From contig NZ_MCRJ01000012.1 in NCBI RefSeq assembly GCF_001720135.1, forward strand, positions 1 through 52,017: a DNA stretch of 52,017 nt. The letters are read 5' to 3'. The DNA comes from Methylobrevis pamukkalensis (lineage in GTDB: Bacteria > Pseudomonadota > Alphaproteobacteria > Rhizobiales > Pleomorphomonadaceae). Positions 28,663 through 37,877 of the stretch are shown here, in pieces; the first letter of the stretch is position 1, and each line of letters opens with the position of its first letter. Under the pieces are notes generated by a model, which ran no database searches, was not told the DNA's origin, and was given only the letters and a program-made list of their open reading frames with translations. A program made the position numbers and the translations under genes.

Positions 28663-28726
28663 CAGGCAGTTCCTCTTGCCGCGCCATGGCGGCCGATGCA
28701 CGGGACCGGTCCGGCCGGCAACGGGG

Positions 28727-29890
28727 TCACGCCGCCTTGCGCAGCCAGTGCTCCAGCCGCTCGACGGCAGCGTCCAGCACCTCGTCGCGCTTGCAGAAGC
28801 AGAAGCGGATGAAGCGGGTCGGCGCGTTGCCGGCGTAGAAGGCCGAGACCGGCACGGCGGCGACCCCAGCCTCGCGGGTCAGGCGCCGGCAGGCCTCGGC
28901 ATCGTCGTCGATGCCGAGCGGGCCGGTGTCGGTGGTGATGAAATAGGTGCCGCCGCAGGCCATCACCTCGAATCCCACCGAGGCAAGCCCCGCCGCCAGC
29001 CGGTCGCGCTTGCCGGCCTGGGTCGCCGCAAGCTCGGTGAAATAGTCGTCGCCCATGGCCAGCCCGTGGGCGACGGCGGCCTGCAGGTTCGGCGGCGTCG
29101 TGAAGGTGACGAACTGGTGGACCTTGGCGATCGGCTCCAGGAGGTTCGGCGCGGCGGTGACATAGCCGATCTTCCAGCCCGTGAGCGAGAAGGTCTTGCC
29201 GGCCGAGCCGATCCGCACCACCCGCTCGCGCATGCCGGGAAAGCTCATCAGCGTCTCGTGGCGCCGGCCGTCGAAGGTCAGGTGCTCGTAGACCTCGTCG
29301 GCGATCACATAGGCATCGTTCGCAAGGCAGAGCCCGGCAATGAGCGAAAGCTCCTCGTGCGTGAACACCTTGCCGGCCGGGTTCATCGGGTCGTTGACGA
29401 TGATCGCCTTGGTGCGCGGCGAGAAGGCGCGCGCCAGCGCGTCCGGGTCGATCGCCCATTCCGGCGGGGTGATGCGGACGAACACGGGCGTGCCGCCGGC
29501 CTGGCGGATGATCGGCACGTAGCTGTCGTAGAAGGGCTCGATCACGATCACCTCGTCGCCGGGCGCAACGAGGCCGAAAATCGCGTCGGCCAGCGCCTCG
29601 GTCGCGCCGGAGGTGACGAGCACCTCGCGCTGCCAGTCGACGTCGAGACCGTAGAAGCGCCGGTTGGCGGCAGCCACCGCCTGGCGCAGTCCGGGAATGC
29701 CCATCATCGAGGGATACTGGTTCGGCCCGTGCAGCGAGACCCCGGCGGCCTTCGCCCGGATCTCCTCCGGCCCGTCGACGTCCGGGAAGCCCTGGCCGAG
29801 GTTGATCGCCCCGGTTTCGCGGGCCAGCGCGGACATCGCCTCGAAGATCGTGGTCGGCATTCCGGTGAAGATCGGATTGGTCGGCTTCAT
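28727..29890 (-). CDS. class I PLP aminotransferase
   Basis: 387-residue fold-type I aminotransferase of the aspartate aminotransferase family (subgroup Ib). Seen: INLGQGFPDVDGPEEI, NQYPSMMGIPGLRQAVA, TSGATEAL, NDPMNPAGKVF, ADEVYEHLTF, PLP lysine in SAGKTFSLTGWKIGY and the C-terminal Arg in FIRFCF. The YdcBL/kynurenine-methionine aminotransferase subgroup often reads this way; substrate cannot be fixed. ATG 29890 (MKPTNPIFTG) chosen by homology. Confidence 0.9.
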   Translation of the reverse strand: MKPTNPIFTGMPTTIFEAMSALARETGAINLGQGFPDVDGPEEIRAKAAGVSLHGPNQYPSMMGIPGLRQAVAAANRRFYGLDVDWQREVLVTSGATEALADAIFGLVAPGDEVIVIEPFYDSYVPIIRQAGGTPVFVRITPPEWAIDPDALARAFSPRTKAIIVNDPMNPAGKVFTHEELSLIAGLCLANDAYVIADEVYEHLTFDGRRHETLMSFPGMRERVVRIGSAGKTFSLTGWKIGYVTAAPNLLEPIAKVHQFVTFTTPPNLQAAVAHGLAMGDDYFTELAATQAGKRDRLAAGLASVGFEVMACGGTYFITTDTGPLGIDDDAEACRRLTREAGVAAVPVSAFYAGNAPTRFIRFCFCKRDEVLDAAVERLEHWLRKAA

Positions 29891-29894
29891 GTCG

Positions 29895-30575
29895 TCAGCT
29901 CTGTCCGCGTCTCGGGCAACGGGCGCCGACGATAGAAAGGTCGGCCGCCGGCGGCAAGGGCCGGCCGGCATGGCAGGCCACCGTTCCGGCGTCGTCAGAC
30001 GCGTAGCGCGCCGCGACGAAGCCGCCGATCAGCAGCACGAGGCAGACCGTGAAGACGAGGCCGAGCCGGCGCTCGATGAAGTCGCGGATCGGCGGGCCGA
30101 AGCGATAGAGCAATCCGGCGACGATGAAGAAGCGCAGGCCGCGGGCGACGATGCTCGACAGCATGAACACCACGACGTTGAGCCCGGTGGCGCCGCTGGC
30201 AATCGTCACGACCTTGTAGGGAAACGGCGTGACGCCGGCAAACAGCACGATCCACACGCCCCATTCGTTGTACCAGCCGCGGAACTCCTCGAACTTGTCG
30301 AGATAGCCGTAGGCGGACAGAATCGGACTGGCGAGTTCATCGAACAGGAAGGCACCGATCAGATAGCCGGCAAGGCCGCCGAGCACCGAGGTGATCGTGC
30401 ACAGCGTGGCATACCACCAGGCACGGTCGCGCCGGGCGATCACCATCGGGATCAGCAGCGTGTCGGGCGGGATCGGAAACACCGAGCTTTCGATGAAGGA
30501 GACGCCGCCAAGGGCGGTCGCGGCGTGCCGGCTGGCGGCCAGCGACAGGGTCCAGTCGTAGAGGCGTCGCAGCAT
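29895..30575 (-). CDS. YqaA/DedA-type membrane protein
   Basis: 226 residues with about five hydrophobic segments. [21 protein letters not shown] and the amphipathic [39 protein letters not shown] are typical of the YqaA branch of the DedA/SNARE-associated family, implicated in lipid carrier recycling and envelope homeostasis. ATG 30575 (MLRRLYDW) begins the family N-terminus. It ends four bases before the aminotransferase start, so the two are probably one operon. Confidence 0.87.
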   Translation of the reverse strand: MLRRLYDWTLSLAASRHAATALGGVSFIESSVFPIPPDTLLIPMVIARRDRAWWYATLCTITSVLGGLAGYLIGAFLFDELASPILSAYGYLDKFEEFRGWYNEWGVWIVLFAGVTPFPYKVVTIASGATGLNVVVFMLSSIVARGLRFFIVAGLLYRFGPPIRDFIERRLGLVFTVCLVLLIGGFVAARYASDDAGTVACHAGRPLPPAADLSIVGARCPRRGQS

Positions 30576-30769
30576 CCGGGTCTCCCGCGCGGCAAACCCG
30601 GATCGCCGGGGCTTCACGCCTGTGTCTATGCCCGGATCCGGTAAAGATTTCGTCTGTTGCACTGCGGACGCCTCCCGCGCCGACGCGGCCGGCGACCGGG
30701 GGACCGGCGGCGCCGATAGGCCGGGGCTGGCCATCGTTGCGAAATTTCAAGGTCCCGATCGAAAACGCA

Positions 30770-30795
30770 GGAACAAACTTCGGCCACCCTACGTT
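30770..30795 (+). promoter_or_regulatory. EcfG-type general stress response promoter
   Basis: GGAAC at 30770-30774, a 17-nt spacer, and CGTT at 30792-30795: an exact match to the alphaproteobacterial EcfG consensus GGAAC-N16/17-CGTT. It sits 42 bp before the DUF1328 start, and no better promoter is visible. Confidence 0.75.
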
Positions 30796-30837
30796 TTCAC
30801 TGCATCACAACGAACCAGACAAGACTGGAGACGGACA

Positions 30838-31017
30838 ATGCTTGGTTGGGCTCTTACTTTCCTCATCGTGGCGCTGATCGCTGCTGTTCTTGGCTTTGGC
30901 GGCGTCGCCGGTACAGCCATGGGCATTGCGAAGCTGATCTTCTTCGTCGCGATCGTTCTCTTCGCGATCTCGCTGATCTACGGCCTCGTCACCGGCCGTC
31001 GCCCCCCGACTGTGTGA
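30838..31017 (+). CDS. DUF1328 / UPF0391 small membrane protein
   Basis: 59 residues with two membrane helices (about 2-22 and 28-50): [41 protein letters not shown]. This is the E. coli YtjA-like family, unknown function, often induced under stress in alphaproteobacteria. ATG 30838 follows ACTGGAGACGG. A consensus EcfG promoter lies just upstream and a strong terminator just downstream, so it is a stand-alone general-stress unit. Confidence 0.92.
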   Translation: MLGWALTFLIVALIAAVLGFGGVAGTAMGIAKLIFFVAIVLFAISLIYGLVTGRRPPTV

Positions 31018-31043
31018 CGACGGCGGCGACATCGCGAAGCAAA

Positions 31044-31075
31044 AGGAGCCGCGTTCCGCCCGGAACGCGGCTCCT
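31044..31075. terminator. bidirectional terminator between DUF1328 and xylA
   Basis: Perfect 14-bp stem (AGGAGCCGCGTTCC / GGAACGCGGCTCCT) with a GCCC loop. Flanked by AAA on the left, giving a T-run for the minus strand, and by TCCTGTTT on the right. It separates convergent transcripts. Confidence 0.88.
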
Positions 31076-31154
31076 TCCTGTTTGATGGACCTGTTTGTGC
31101 AACCCACCTCCGGGTTCCGGCGGGGGCCATCGGCCCCGCGCCCTGACCCGGGCC

Positions 31155-32470
31155 TCAGCAGAAGCGGTTGACGAGGCTTTCCAGATATTCCTGGCGGCCG
31201 GAAACCGGCTGCGGGTCAAGACGGGTCGCCTCGACATGGGCGGCGAGGTCTTCCAGCGTCTTCTCGCCCTTCAGGACCGCCTGCGGCAGCTCGGCATTCC
31301 AGCCGGCATAGCGCTGCTCGACGTGACCGTCGAGCGCTCCGTCCTCGATGATCGCGGCCGCCGACAGCAGTGCCTTGGCCATCGCGTCCATCGAGCCGAC
31401 ATGGCCGTGGATCAGGTCCTCGGCGTCGAGCGACTGGCGGCGGATCTTGGCGTCGAAGTTGAAGCCGCCGGTGGTGAAGCCGCCCGCACGCATGATTTCC
31501 ACCATCGCCAGCGTCAGCTCCGGCACGTTCATGCCGAACTGATCGGTGTCCCAGCCGAGCTGGTAATGGCCGCGGTTGAGATCGACCGAACCGAAGATGC
31601 CGAGGGCGGCGGCGAGCGCCAGTTCGTGCTCGAAGCTGTGGCCGGCCAGAATCGCGTGGTTCTGCTCGACGTTGACCTGCACTTCCTTCTCGAGGCCATA
31701 GGCCTTGAGGAAGCCGTAGACGGTCGCGACGTCATAGTCATACTGGTGCGAGGACGGTTCCTTCGGCTTCGGCTCGATCAGGATCGCGCCCTTGAAGCCG
31801 GTCTTGTGCTTGTAGTCGACGACCATCGACAGGAACCGGCCGAGCTGATCGAGCTCGCGCTTCAGCGACGTGTTGAGCAGGGTCTCGTAGCCTTCACGGC
31901 CGCCCCACAGCACGTAGTTCTCGCCGCCGAGATCGCGCGTGATGTCGAAGACGTTCTTCACCTGCGCCGCAGCGTAGAGGAACACGTCCGGGTCCGGATT
32001 GGAGGCGGCACCCGCCATGTAGCGGCGGTTGGAGAACAGGTTCGCCGTCCCCCACAGCAGCTTCACGCCGGTCTCGTCGATCTTCCTGGCAAAGACGTCG
32101 GCGATCTCGCGGACATTGCGGTTGGACTCGGCAAGCTCGCGCCTTCCGGGGCCACGTCGCGGTCGTGGAAGGTGAAGAAAGGCACGTCGAGGATCTGGAA
32201 CAGCTCGAAGGCGACATTAGCCTTCAGCTTGGCCATCTCCATCTCGTTGCCCGGCTTGAACCACGGGCGATCGAAGGTCATGCCGCCGAAGGGGTCGAGA
32301 CCGGCAAAGGTCAGCGAATGCCAGTAGCAGGCGGCAAAGCGGAGGTGATCCTCCATGCGCTTGCCCATGACCAGCTGGTTCTTGTCATAGTAGCGGAAGG
32401 AGAAGGGATCGGTGCTGTCCGGTCCTGCAAACTTGATCGGGGCGATATCGCCGAAGAATCCGGTGCTCAT
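31155..32470 (-). CDS. xylA: xylose isomerase (frameshifted)
   Basis: Converts D-xylose to D-xylulose in the cytoplasm; 438 residues after repair, the normal length. Catalytic H102 and D105 are in [12 protein letters not shown], matching His101/Asp104 of E. coli. Metal-site motifs [24 protein letters not shown] and [14 protein letters not shown] follow. The frame breaks near 32141 after APEG; adding one base gives [15 protein letters not shown] and the rest. Its ATG overlaps the xylB stop (ATGA), so xylA is translated last in the xylR-xylB-xylA operon. Confidence 0.95.
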
Positions 32471-33923
32471 GTCAGTGCCTCCTTGATGGCGGGATAGAGG
32501 GCCCGGTAGCGGGCGTAGCTGTCGTCATAGGCCGCGGCCAGGGCCGGATCGGGCTCGATGACGCGTTCGGTGGGCGGCGGCGTCGCGATCTCGCGATAGT
32601 CGGCGCCGGTTGCGGCGATGAGGCCGAGACGGGCGGCGCCGAAGGCTCCGCCGAAATCGCCGTCCTTCGGCAGGTCCAGGGGAATGCCGAGCACGTTCGC
32701 CATGATCTGCAGCCAGACGGGCGAGCGCGATCCGCCGCCGATGGCCGCGGCGCGCTCCACCCTGCTGCCGGCATCGGACAGGACGCGCAGGCAGTCGCGG
32801 AAGGCAAAGGCGACGCCTTCCAGCACCGCCTGGGTCATCGCGGACGCGCCGGCCTCATGGCCGAGACCGACGAAGGCGCCGCGCGCGCCGGCGTCGTTGT
32901 GCGGGGTACGCTCGCCCGACAGATACGGCAGGAACAGCACCGGTGAGGGCCGTTCCACCCGGGCGCCCAGCGCGCCGGCAAGATCGGCAGCCGGGGTGCG
33001 CAGCAGGCCGGACAGCCAGTTGAGGCTGTCGGTCGCCGACAGGAACACCCCCATCTGGTGCCAGGTGTCCGGCACCGCGTGACAGAAGGCGTGGACCGCG
33101 CCGGCGGTGTTGGGCGAGAAGCGGTCGTTGGAGACGAACAGCACGCCGGACGTGCCGAGCGAGGCGAAGGCGGCGCCGGGCGTCACCGTGCCCATGCCCA
33201 CCGCGCTCGCCGCATTGTCGCCGCCGCCGCCGGCCACCACCGGCGTGCCGGCGATGCCGAAGCGGCCGGCAAGCTCGGCGCGCAGACGGCCCGAGACCTC
33301 GGTGCCCTCGACCAGACCCGGCATGTGGTCCCGGGTCAGGTCCGTCGCGGCAGGAGGTCGTCGGACCACTTGCGGCCGGCGACATCCAGCCACAGCGTGC
33401 CGGCGGCGTCCGACATGTCGGAGGCATATTCGCCGGTGAGATGCAGGCGGACATAGTCCTTCGGCAGCAGCACCTTGCGCGTCCTTGCAAAGATCTCCGG
33501 CTCGTGGGCCTTCACCCAGGCGAGCTTCGGCGCGGTGAAGCCCGGCATGGCGATGTTGCCGGCGATCTCGCGCGAATTCGGGCAGCGCACCTCGATCTGC
33601 GCGCATTCGGCGGCCGAGCGCACGTCGTTCCACAGGATCGCCGGGCGCAGCGGCCTGTCGTCGGCGCCGAGCAGGGTCGCGCCATGCATCTGGCCGGACA
33701 GGCCGATGCCCTTGACCTTGGCCATCTCGGCCGGATGGCTGCGGGCCAGTTCGTCAAGCGAGGCATAGGTCGCCGTCACCCAGGCGTCGCCCTCCTGCTC
33801 GGACCAGCCGGGGTGCGGCCGGGACACCTCCAGCGCCACGCTGGCGCTGGCAATGATCGTCTGGGCGTCGTCGATGAGCACCGACTTCACCGACGACGTG
33901 CCGATGTCGATCCCGATGTACAT
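32467..33923 (-). CDS. xylB: xylulokinase (frameshifted)
   Basis: FGGY-family kinase that phosphorylates D-xylulose to xylulose 5-phosphate; 485 residues after repair. N-terminal ATPase motif [15 protein letters not shown], substrate region [12 protein letters not shown] and AILWNDVRS, then [14 protein letters not shown] with the catalytic Asp, LGTSGVLF and [20 protein letters not shown]. The frame shifts near 33347 after SDDLLP; one base ([15 protein letters not shown]) restores it. ATG 33923 begins MYIGIDIG, 64 bp after the regulator stop, so it is probably co-transcribed with it. Confidence 0.95.
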
Positions 33924-33987
33924 GTGTCTCCGTCCTCCCGTGTCTCTGGTCTTGTTGCTTGCGGGTCTTGTTGTCGGCCGGGCGCCC

Positions 33988-35013
33988 TCAGGGCAGGTTC
34001 TCGGCGAGGAAGATGTCGATGCGGATCCGCTCCTGCGCGTCGACGATCGGCACCCGCGCCGAGAGCGCACGCATCACCCGCGCCGCCGAGCGGATCTCGT
34101 GGCCGCAGTCCTGGTTGATCACCGCGTCGATCACGCCCGCGATCAGCGCCGCCCGGTTGTCGGCGGAGAGTTCGTGGGCAACGAACACCATGTCCCGGTT
34201 GCGCCCTGCCGCCTTCAGCGCCTCGACAATGCCGGCGTTGCCCGCGCCGACGCTGTAGATGCCGGCGAGGCCGGGATACTGGGCCAGCAGCGCCGCCACG
34301 GTCCGCCGCGTCGCGTCGCCGTCGTCGCGACCCTCGCGCATGCCGACCACCGTCACCGCCGGATAGCTCTCCGACAGCGCCTGCTTGAAGCCGAGCTGAC
34401 GCTCCACATGGTCGCGCAGGGCAAAGGAGCCGCCGACGATGGCGACTTCGGCCGGCCGGCCCGCAAGAAACCGTCCCATGAGGCTGCCGGCGGTGCGCCC
34501 GGCGGCGATGTTGTCGATGCCGACATAGTGGCTGCGCCGCGAGCCCGGCAGGTCGGAGACGAGGGTGACAACCGGCACGCCGTCGTCATGCAGCCGGTTC
34601 ACCGCCTCGCGCACCATCGGGTGGTCGAGGGCCACCAGCGACACGCCGCCGAGCCCGTTGCGGTCGAGGCCGTCGAGGATGCGGGCAAGGCCGGGGCCGT
34701 CGAAGACGTCGACGAACAGCGTCTCGTAGCGGGCGGCATCGAAGGGCATCCAGTCGCCGAGCCGCTCCACCGCGTCGGCGAGGCCGGCCACGAAGGGATT
34801 GGAGCCGGCGGGCAGCACGAAGACGAAGCGGCCGGGCGCCGCGCCCACCCGGGCCGACAGCGCCGAGGGCGCATAGCCGAGGCGCGCGATCGCCTCTTCC
34901 ACCCGGGCGGCGCTGCGCGAGGTGCGGCCGGCGCGTCCGTTGAGGACACGGTCGACGGTGGCGACGCTGACGCCTGCCGCTTCGGCCACATCCCGGATCG
35001 TCACCTTGCCCAC
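33988..35013 (-). CDS. xylR: LacI-family regulator of the xyl operon
   Basis: 341-residue repressor. N-terminal helix-turn-helix VTIRDVAEAAGVSVATVDRVLNG (residues 4-26) with hinge ARLGYAPSALS, then a periplasmic-binding-protein-like sugar domain (YVGIDNIAAGRTAGSLMGRFL, IYSVGAGNAGIVEAL, FVAHELSADNRAALIAG). GTG 35013 is the likely start. First gene of xylR-xylB-xylA; a perfect palindrome lies 24 bp upstream. The xyl role is inferred from context. Confidence 0.85.
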   Translation of the reverse strand: MGKVTIRDVAEAAGVSVATVDRVLNGRAGRTSRSAARVEEAIARLGYAPSALSARVGAAPGRFVFVLPAGSNPFVAGLADAVERLGDWMPFDAARYETLFVDVFDGPGLARILDGLDRNGLGGVSLVALDHPMVREAVNRLHDDGVPVVTLVSDLPGSRRSHYVGIDNIAAGRTAGSLMGRFLAGRPAEVAIVGGSFALRDHVERQLGFKQALSESYPAVTVVGMREGRDDGDATRRTVAALLAQYPGLAGIYSVGAGNAGIVEALKAAGRNRDMVFVAHELSADNRAALIAGVIDAVINQDCGHEIRSAARVMRALSARVPIVDAQERIRIDIFLAENLP

Positions 35014-35036
35014 GTGATCGCTCGCTTCCGATTTTT

Positions 35037-35058
35037 TTACATCAGTATTTTGATGTAA
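35037..35058. promoter_or_regulatory. palindromic operator between xylR and the sugar kinase
   Basis: Perfect inverted repeat TTACATCA-N6-TGATGTAA in an AT-rich patch of GC-rich DNA. A second, partly overlapping repeat (GATGT-N4-ACATC, 35052-35065) follows. Placement in the divergent region fits LacI-type control of both transcripts. Confidence 0.7.
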
Positions 35059-35198
35059 TCACATCGTCAAGTGACTTTTGAGGACCGCAGGGGCACCCCA
35101 ATCTGCCGAACGGGCTTGTGAGCCCGACGATCAGGGGCGTTGCGAGCGCGAAGAATTGTCGCTACGAACGGACAAATTCTCGGCGGGAGGCCGGTGTC

Positions 35199-36125
35199 AT
35201 GCTTCTGTCCTGCGGCGATGCGCTGATCGATTTCGTGCCCGTCAAGACCGCCGACGGGCGCGACGGCTATGTGCCGGCGGTGGGCGGCTCCTGCCTCAAC
35301 ATCGCGGTGGCCATGGCGCGGCTCGGCGCCCCGACCGGCTTCGTGGCGGGCGTGTCCAACGACATGTTCGGCCAGATGATCGCCGACCACATGGCGGCGT
35401 CCGGCGTCAGCTTCGATCATCTGCGCCGCTCCGACGACGAGACCACGCTCGCCTTCGTGCGCATCGTCGACAACGAGCCGCATTACGCCTTCTATGACGA
35501 GACCTCGGCCGCCCGGAACTGGACCTGGCGCCCCGGCTCGATCGACTTTTCGACGATCGAGGTGGTCCACGTCGGCTCGACCACGCTGATCAACGACCCG
35601 GTTTCGACCGAGACGCTGAAGATGGTGCGCGATGCCGCCGGCAGGACGGTGATCTCGCTCGATCCCAACTGCCGTCCGTCGCTGACGAAGGATCGCGACG
35701 ACTACCGCCGCCGGATCGAGGAGCTGATCGGCTACGCCGACGTGCTGCGCATGTCCGACGTCGACTTCGAGTTCCTCTATGGCGAACCTGACTGGGACGC
35801 GAAGGCGGCCGGCTGGCTGGCGGCGGGGCCGAAGCTGGTGCTGTTGACCCGCGGCGGCGACGGTGTCGTCGCCTGGCATGCGAGTGCCGGCCGGATCGAG
35901 GTGCCCGCGGCCAAGGTCACGGTCGCCGACACCATCGGCGCCGGCGACACCTTCCAGGCCGGCACCCTGGTCGCACTCTACGAGGGCGGATATCTGTCCC
36001 GCGACCGCCTCGCGGCCATGACCGCCGACGAGATCACCGCCTGCGTCGCCTTCGGCATCCGCGCCGCCGCCGTCACCGTCTCCCGCCCCGGCGCCAACCC
36101 GCCCTGGCGCCACGAACTGGCCTGA
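35199..36125 (+). CDS. PfkB-family carbohydrate kinase (fructokinase-like)
   Basis: 308-residue ribokinase-fold sugar kinase. N-terminal substrate region GDALIDFVP and VGGSCLNIAVAMARLGAPTGFVAGVSNDMFG; C-terminal PfkB signature VADTIGAGDTFQAG with the catalytic Asp in GAGD. Fructokinase-like from the overall pattern; substrate not proven. ATG 35199 has CGGGAGG nine bases upstream. It is divergent from xylR and shares the palindrome region, so it may belong to the same sugar regulon. Confidence 0.88.
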   Translation: MLLSCGDALIDFVPVKTADGRDGYVPAVGGSCLNIAVAMARLGAPTGFVAGVSNDMFGQMIADHMAASGVSFDHLRRSDDETTLAFVRIVDNEPHYAFYDETSAARNWTWRPGSIDFSTIEVVHVGSTTLINDPVSTETLKMVRDAAGRTVISLDPNCRPSLTKDRDDYRRRIEELIGYADVLRMSDVDFEFLYGEPDWDAKAAGWLAAGPKLVLLTRGGDGVVAWHASAGRIEVPAAKVTVADTIGAGDTFQAGTLVALYEGGYLSRDRLAAMTADEITACVAFGIRAAAVTVSRPGANPPWRHELA

Positions 36126-36189
36126 GAGTAGACCTCAGGAAAATCCGGCGTCTATCCGTCTTCACGGGCCGCCCCCCCCCCGCACCATG

Positions 36190-36240
36190 CCTCCCCCTTG
36201 TGGGGAGGGTGGCCCGGCCGCAGGCCGGGTCGGGAGGGGG
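36190..36240. repeat. double-hairpin palindromic repeat
   Basis: Two adjacent stem-loops: CTCCCC-N5-GGGGAG (36191-36207) and CCCGGCC-GCA-GGCCGGG (36213-36229), followed by GTCGGGAGGGGG. This matches a short extragenic palindromic repeat common in Hyphomicrobiales genomes. A run of ten or more C lies just upstream (about 36171-36181). Confidence 0.6.
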
Positions 36241-36296
36241 CGCAATGCTCTCCGCCTTCACCGGTCATCTCGCCCTTCCCCTATGGGAGGACGTCG

Positions 36297-37404
36297 TCAC
36301 AACAACGTCAGGTGATTGTCGAACGCAAGGTCGTCCCGCGCCACCTTGCGGGCGGTCCCGCCCTCTTCTCCAAACACGAAATCCACCACATCCCCCTCCC
36401 CGCCGGCGCCGCGAATGGTCCGGGCCTCGCGGGTCGGGGAAATGCCGCAGCCGTCGGCAAGGGCGGCCATCCCGGCAAAGCGCCGGGTCGCCGCGTCGAA
36501 GGCGAAGACCACGTTGCCGCGCGGCGCCGAGAAGGCGACCGTTCCGCCGTCGCGGCTGGCCGACACCGCGCCCACATAGTTGCGCGGCCGCACCCGCAGT
36601 TCCTTCGGCAGTTCCATCAGTTCCATGCGCCCGTCGTCGCCGAGCCGGCCGGCCAGCGGCGGCAGCTCGGTCCGTGGCCCCTCGTGCTGGCACCCGAACC
36701 ACAGCGCGCCGAAGCGGTCGGCGGCCAGATGCCGGATCGACAGCTGCGCGAAGCTGTCGCCCAGATCATGGCTGGCGAGAAGGCCCCCGCCGTCGGCCGA
36801 GACCAGCGCCAGCGAGGGGGTCATGTCGGCGGTGTTGAGGTTGGTGCGGCCGAATTCCGGTCCGGTGTCGAGCCCGCCGTTGGCGATCGCCAATGTCCGC
36901 CCGCCGTCGATCAGCAGCAGCTCGTGCGGGCCGATGCCGCCGGAGGAAAACTCGCCGATCCGGCGAAAGCCGCCACGGGCGCATAGAGGCCGATCGCGCC
37001 CCGGGCGTCGCAAAATCGTTCTCGGTCGCATAGAGAAGCCCGCCGTCGGGGCTGAAGGCGCCGTGGCCGTAGAAGGTCCGGCCGGGTGCGGCCGGCACGA
37101 TCAGCGGCGCGGTCCGCGCGTCCGGCTCGAACACGGCGAGGAAACTGCCCGGCCGGCGCGCGAAGGCGACGAGGCGAGCCGACGTCGGATCGCGCGCGAT
37201 CTCATGCCCCCGCCCCGGCAGTGGCCGGCTGCCGAGGATATTCCCGGCCTCGTCCATCAGCACCACGGCAAAGCTGCCATCGGCCAGCTTCGCGCAGGCG
37301 GCATACCGCGGGCTTCCGTCGGGCGCGGCGGCAAACAGGCGCCGCGGCCCGAGCACGGTCGCCCCCGCGACGAGGGCCAGGAAACGGCGTCGATCCGGCT
37401 GCAT
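36297..37404 (-). CDS. DUF1513 iron-regulated periplasmic protein (two frameshifts)
   Basis: About 369 residues after repair, the usual DUF1513 length. The N-terminus MQPDRRRFLALVAGATVL is a twin-arginine signal, so it is exported folded. A WD40/propeller-like body follows: YAACAKLADGSFAVVLMDEAG, SRPLPGRGHEIARDP, YGHGAFSPDGGLLYATENDF, GIGPHELLLIDGGRTLAIANGG, NYVGAVSASRDGGTVAFSAPRG. Frames change near 37001 and 36976; one base each reconnects them (GAIGLYAP, then GGFRRIGEF). It is the last member of the imelysin cluster, 473 bp past the second imelysin. Confidence 0.88.
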
Positions 37405-37444
37405 GTGGTGTCCTTTCCTGCCTCCCAGCCCCGGACCTCCGGGT

Positions 37445-37588
37445 CGTCATTCCCGCGAAAGCGGGAACCCATCCATCCCGGGCGGACGGGTGCGAAAGCA
37501 TTCCGCGTTGCAACCCGTGACGGGGCATCGCACTCGCCGCAGGTCGTTGCCTGCCGACCGCTGGGTTCCCGCCTTCGCGGGAATGACG
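37445..37588. mobile_element. MITE-like repeat, copy 1
   Basis: 144-bp unit with long terminal inverted repeats. The left end reads CGTCATTCCCGCGAAAGCGG and continues GAACCCA; the right end is its complement with one mismatch (GGCGG for AGCGG). Each end is itself a small palindrome (CCCGCGAAAGCGGG). No ORF. It is in the same orientation as copy 2, and the interior is shared in part (GTTGCAA, GGGCATCGC/GAGCATCGC). Confidence 0.75.
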
Positions 37589-37720
37589 ACGGAGAGGCGG
37601 GTGGCAGCCGGCAGGCAGATCTGCGTCCGAAGAGGCAACCCGGCCATCCGACGCACAACACTGCACCCACTTGGCCTCAAACCCTCGGCGTTTTCCGCAC
37701 CTTGCTCCGTCTCTCTCGGT

Positions 37721-37866
37721 CGTCATCCCCGCGAAAGCGGGGACCCATCCATACCCGGGCGGAAGGGCGCCAGAGCACTCGGCGTTGCAATCCATGATGG
37801 AGCATCGCTCTCACCCCACGCCCTCCCCCTGCCGATCGATGGGTTGCCGCTTTCGCGGGAATGACG
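37721..37866. mobile_element. MITE-like repeat, copy 2
   Basis: 146-bp unit of the same structure and orientation as the copy at 37445, beginning CGTCATCCCCGCGAAAGCGG and ending with GCTTTCGCGGGAATGACG. Interior sequence is more diverged than the ends. It lies 132 bp after copy 1 and 12 bp before the imelysin stop. Confidence 0.75.
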
Positions 37867-37877
37867 GAGGAGAGTCC

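Noticed and set aside
37445..37866. Insertion sequence remnants
   Set aside because: No transposase fragment or target duplication is visible; size and structure fit non-autonomous MITE/REP-like repeats.
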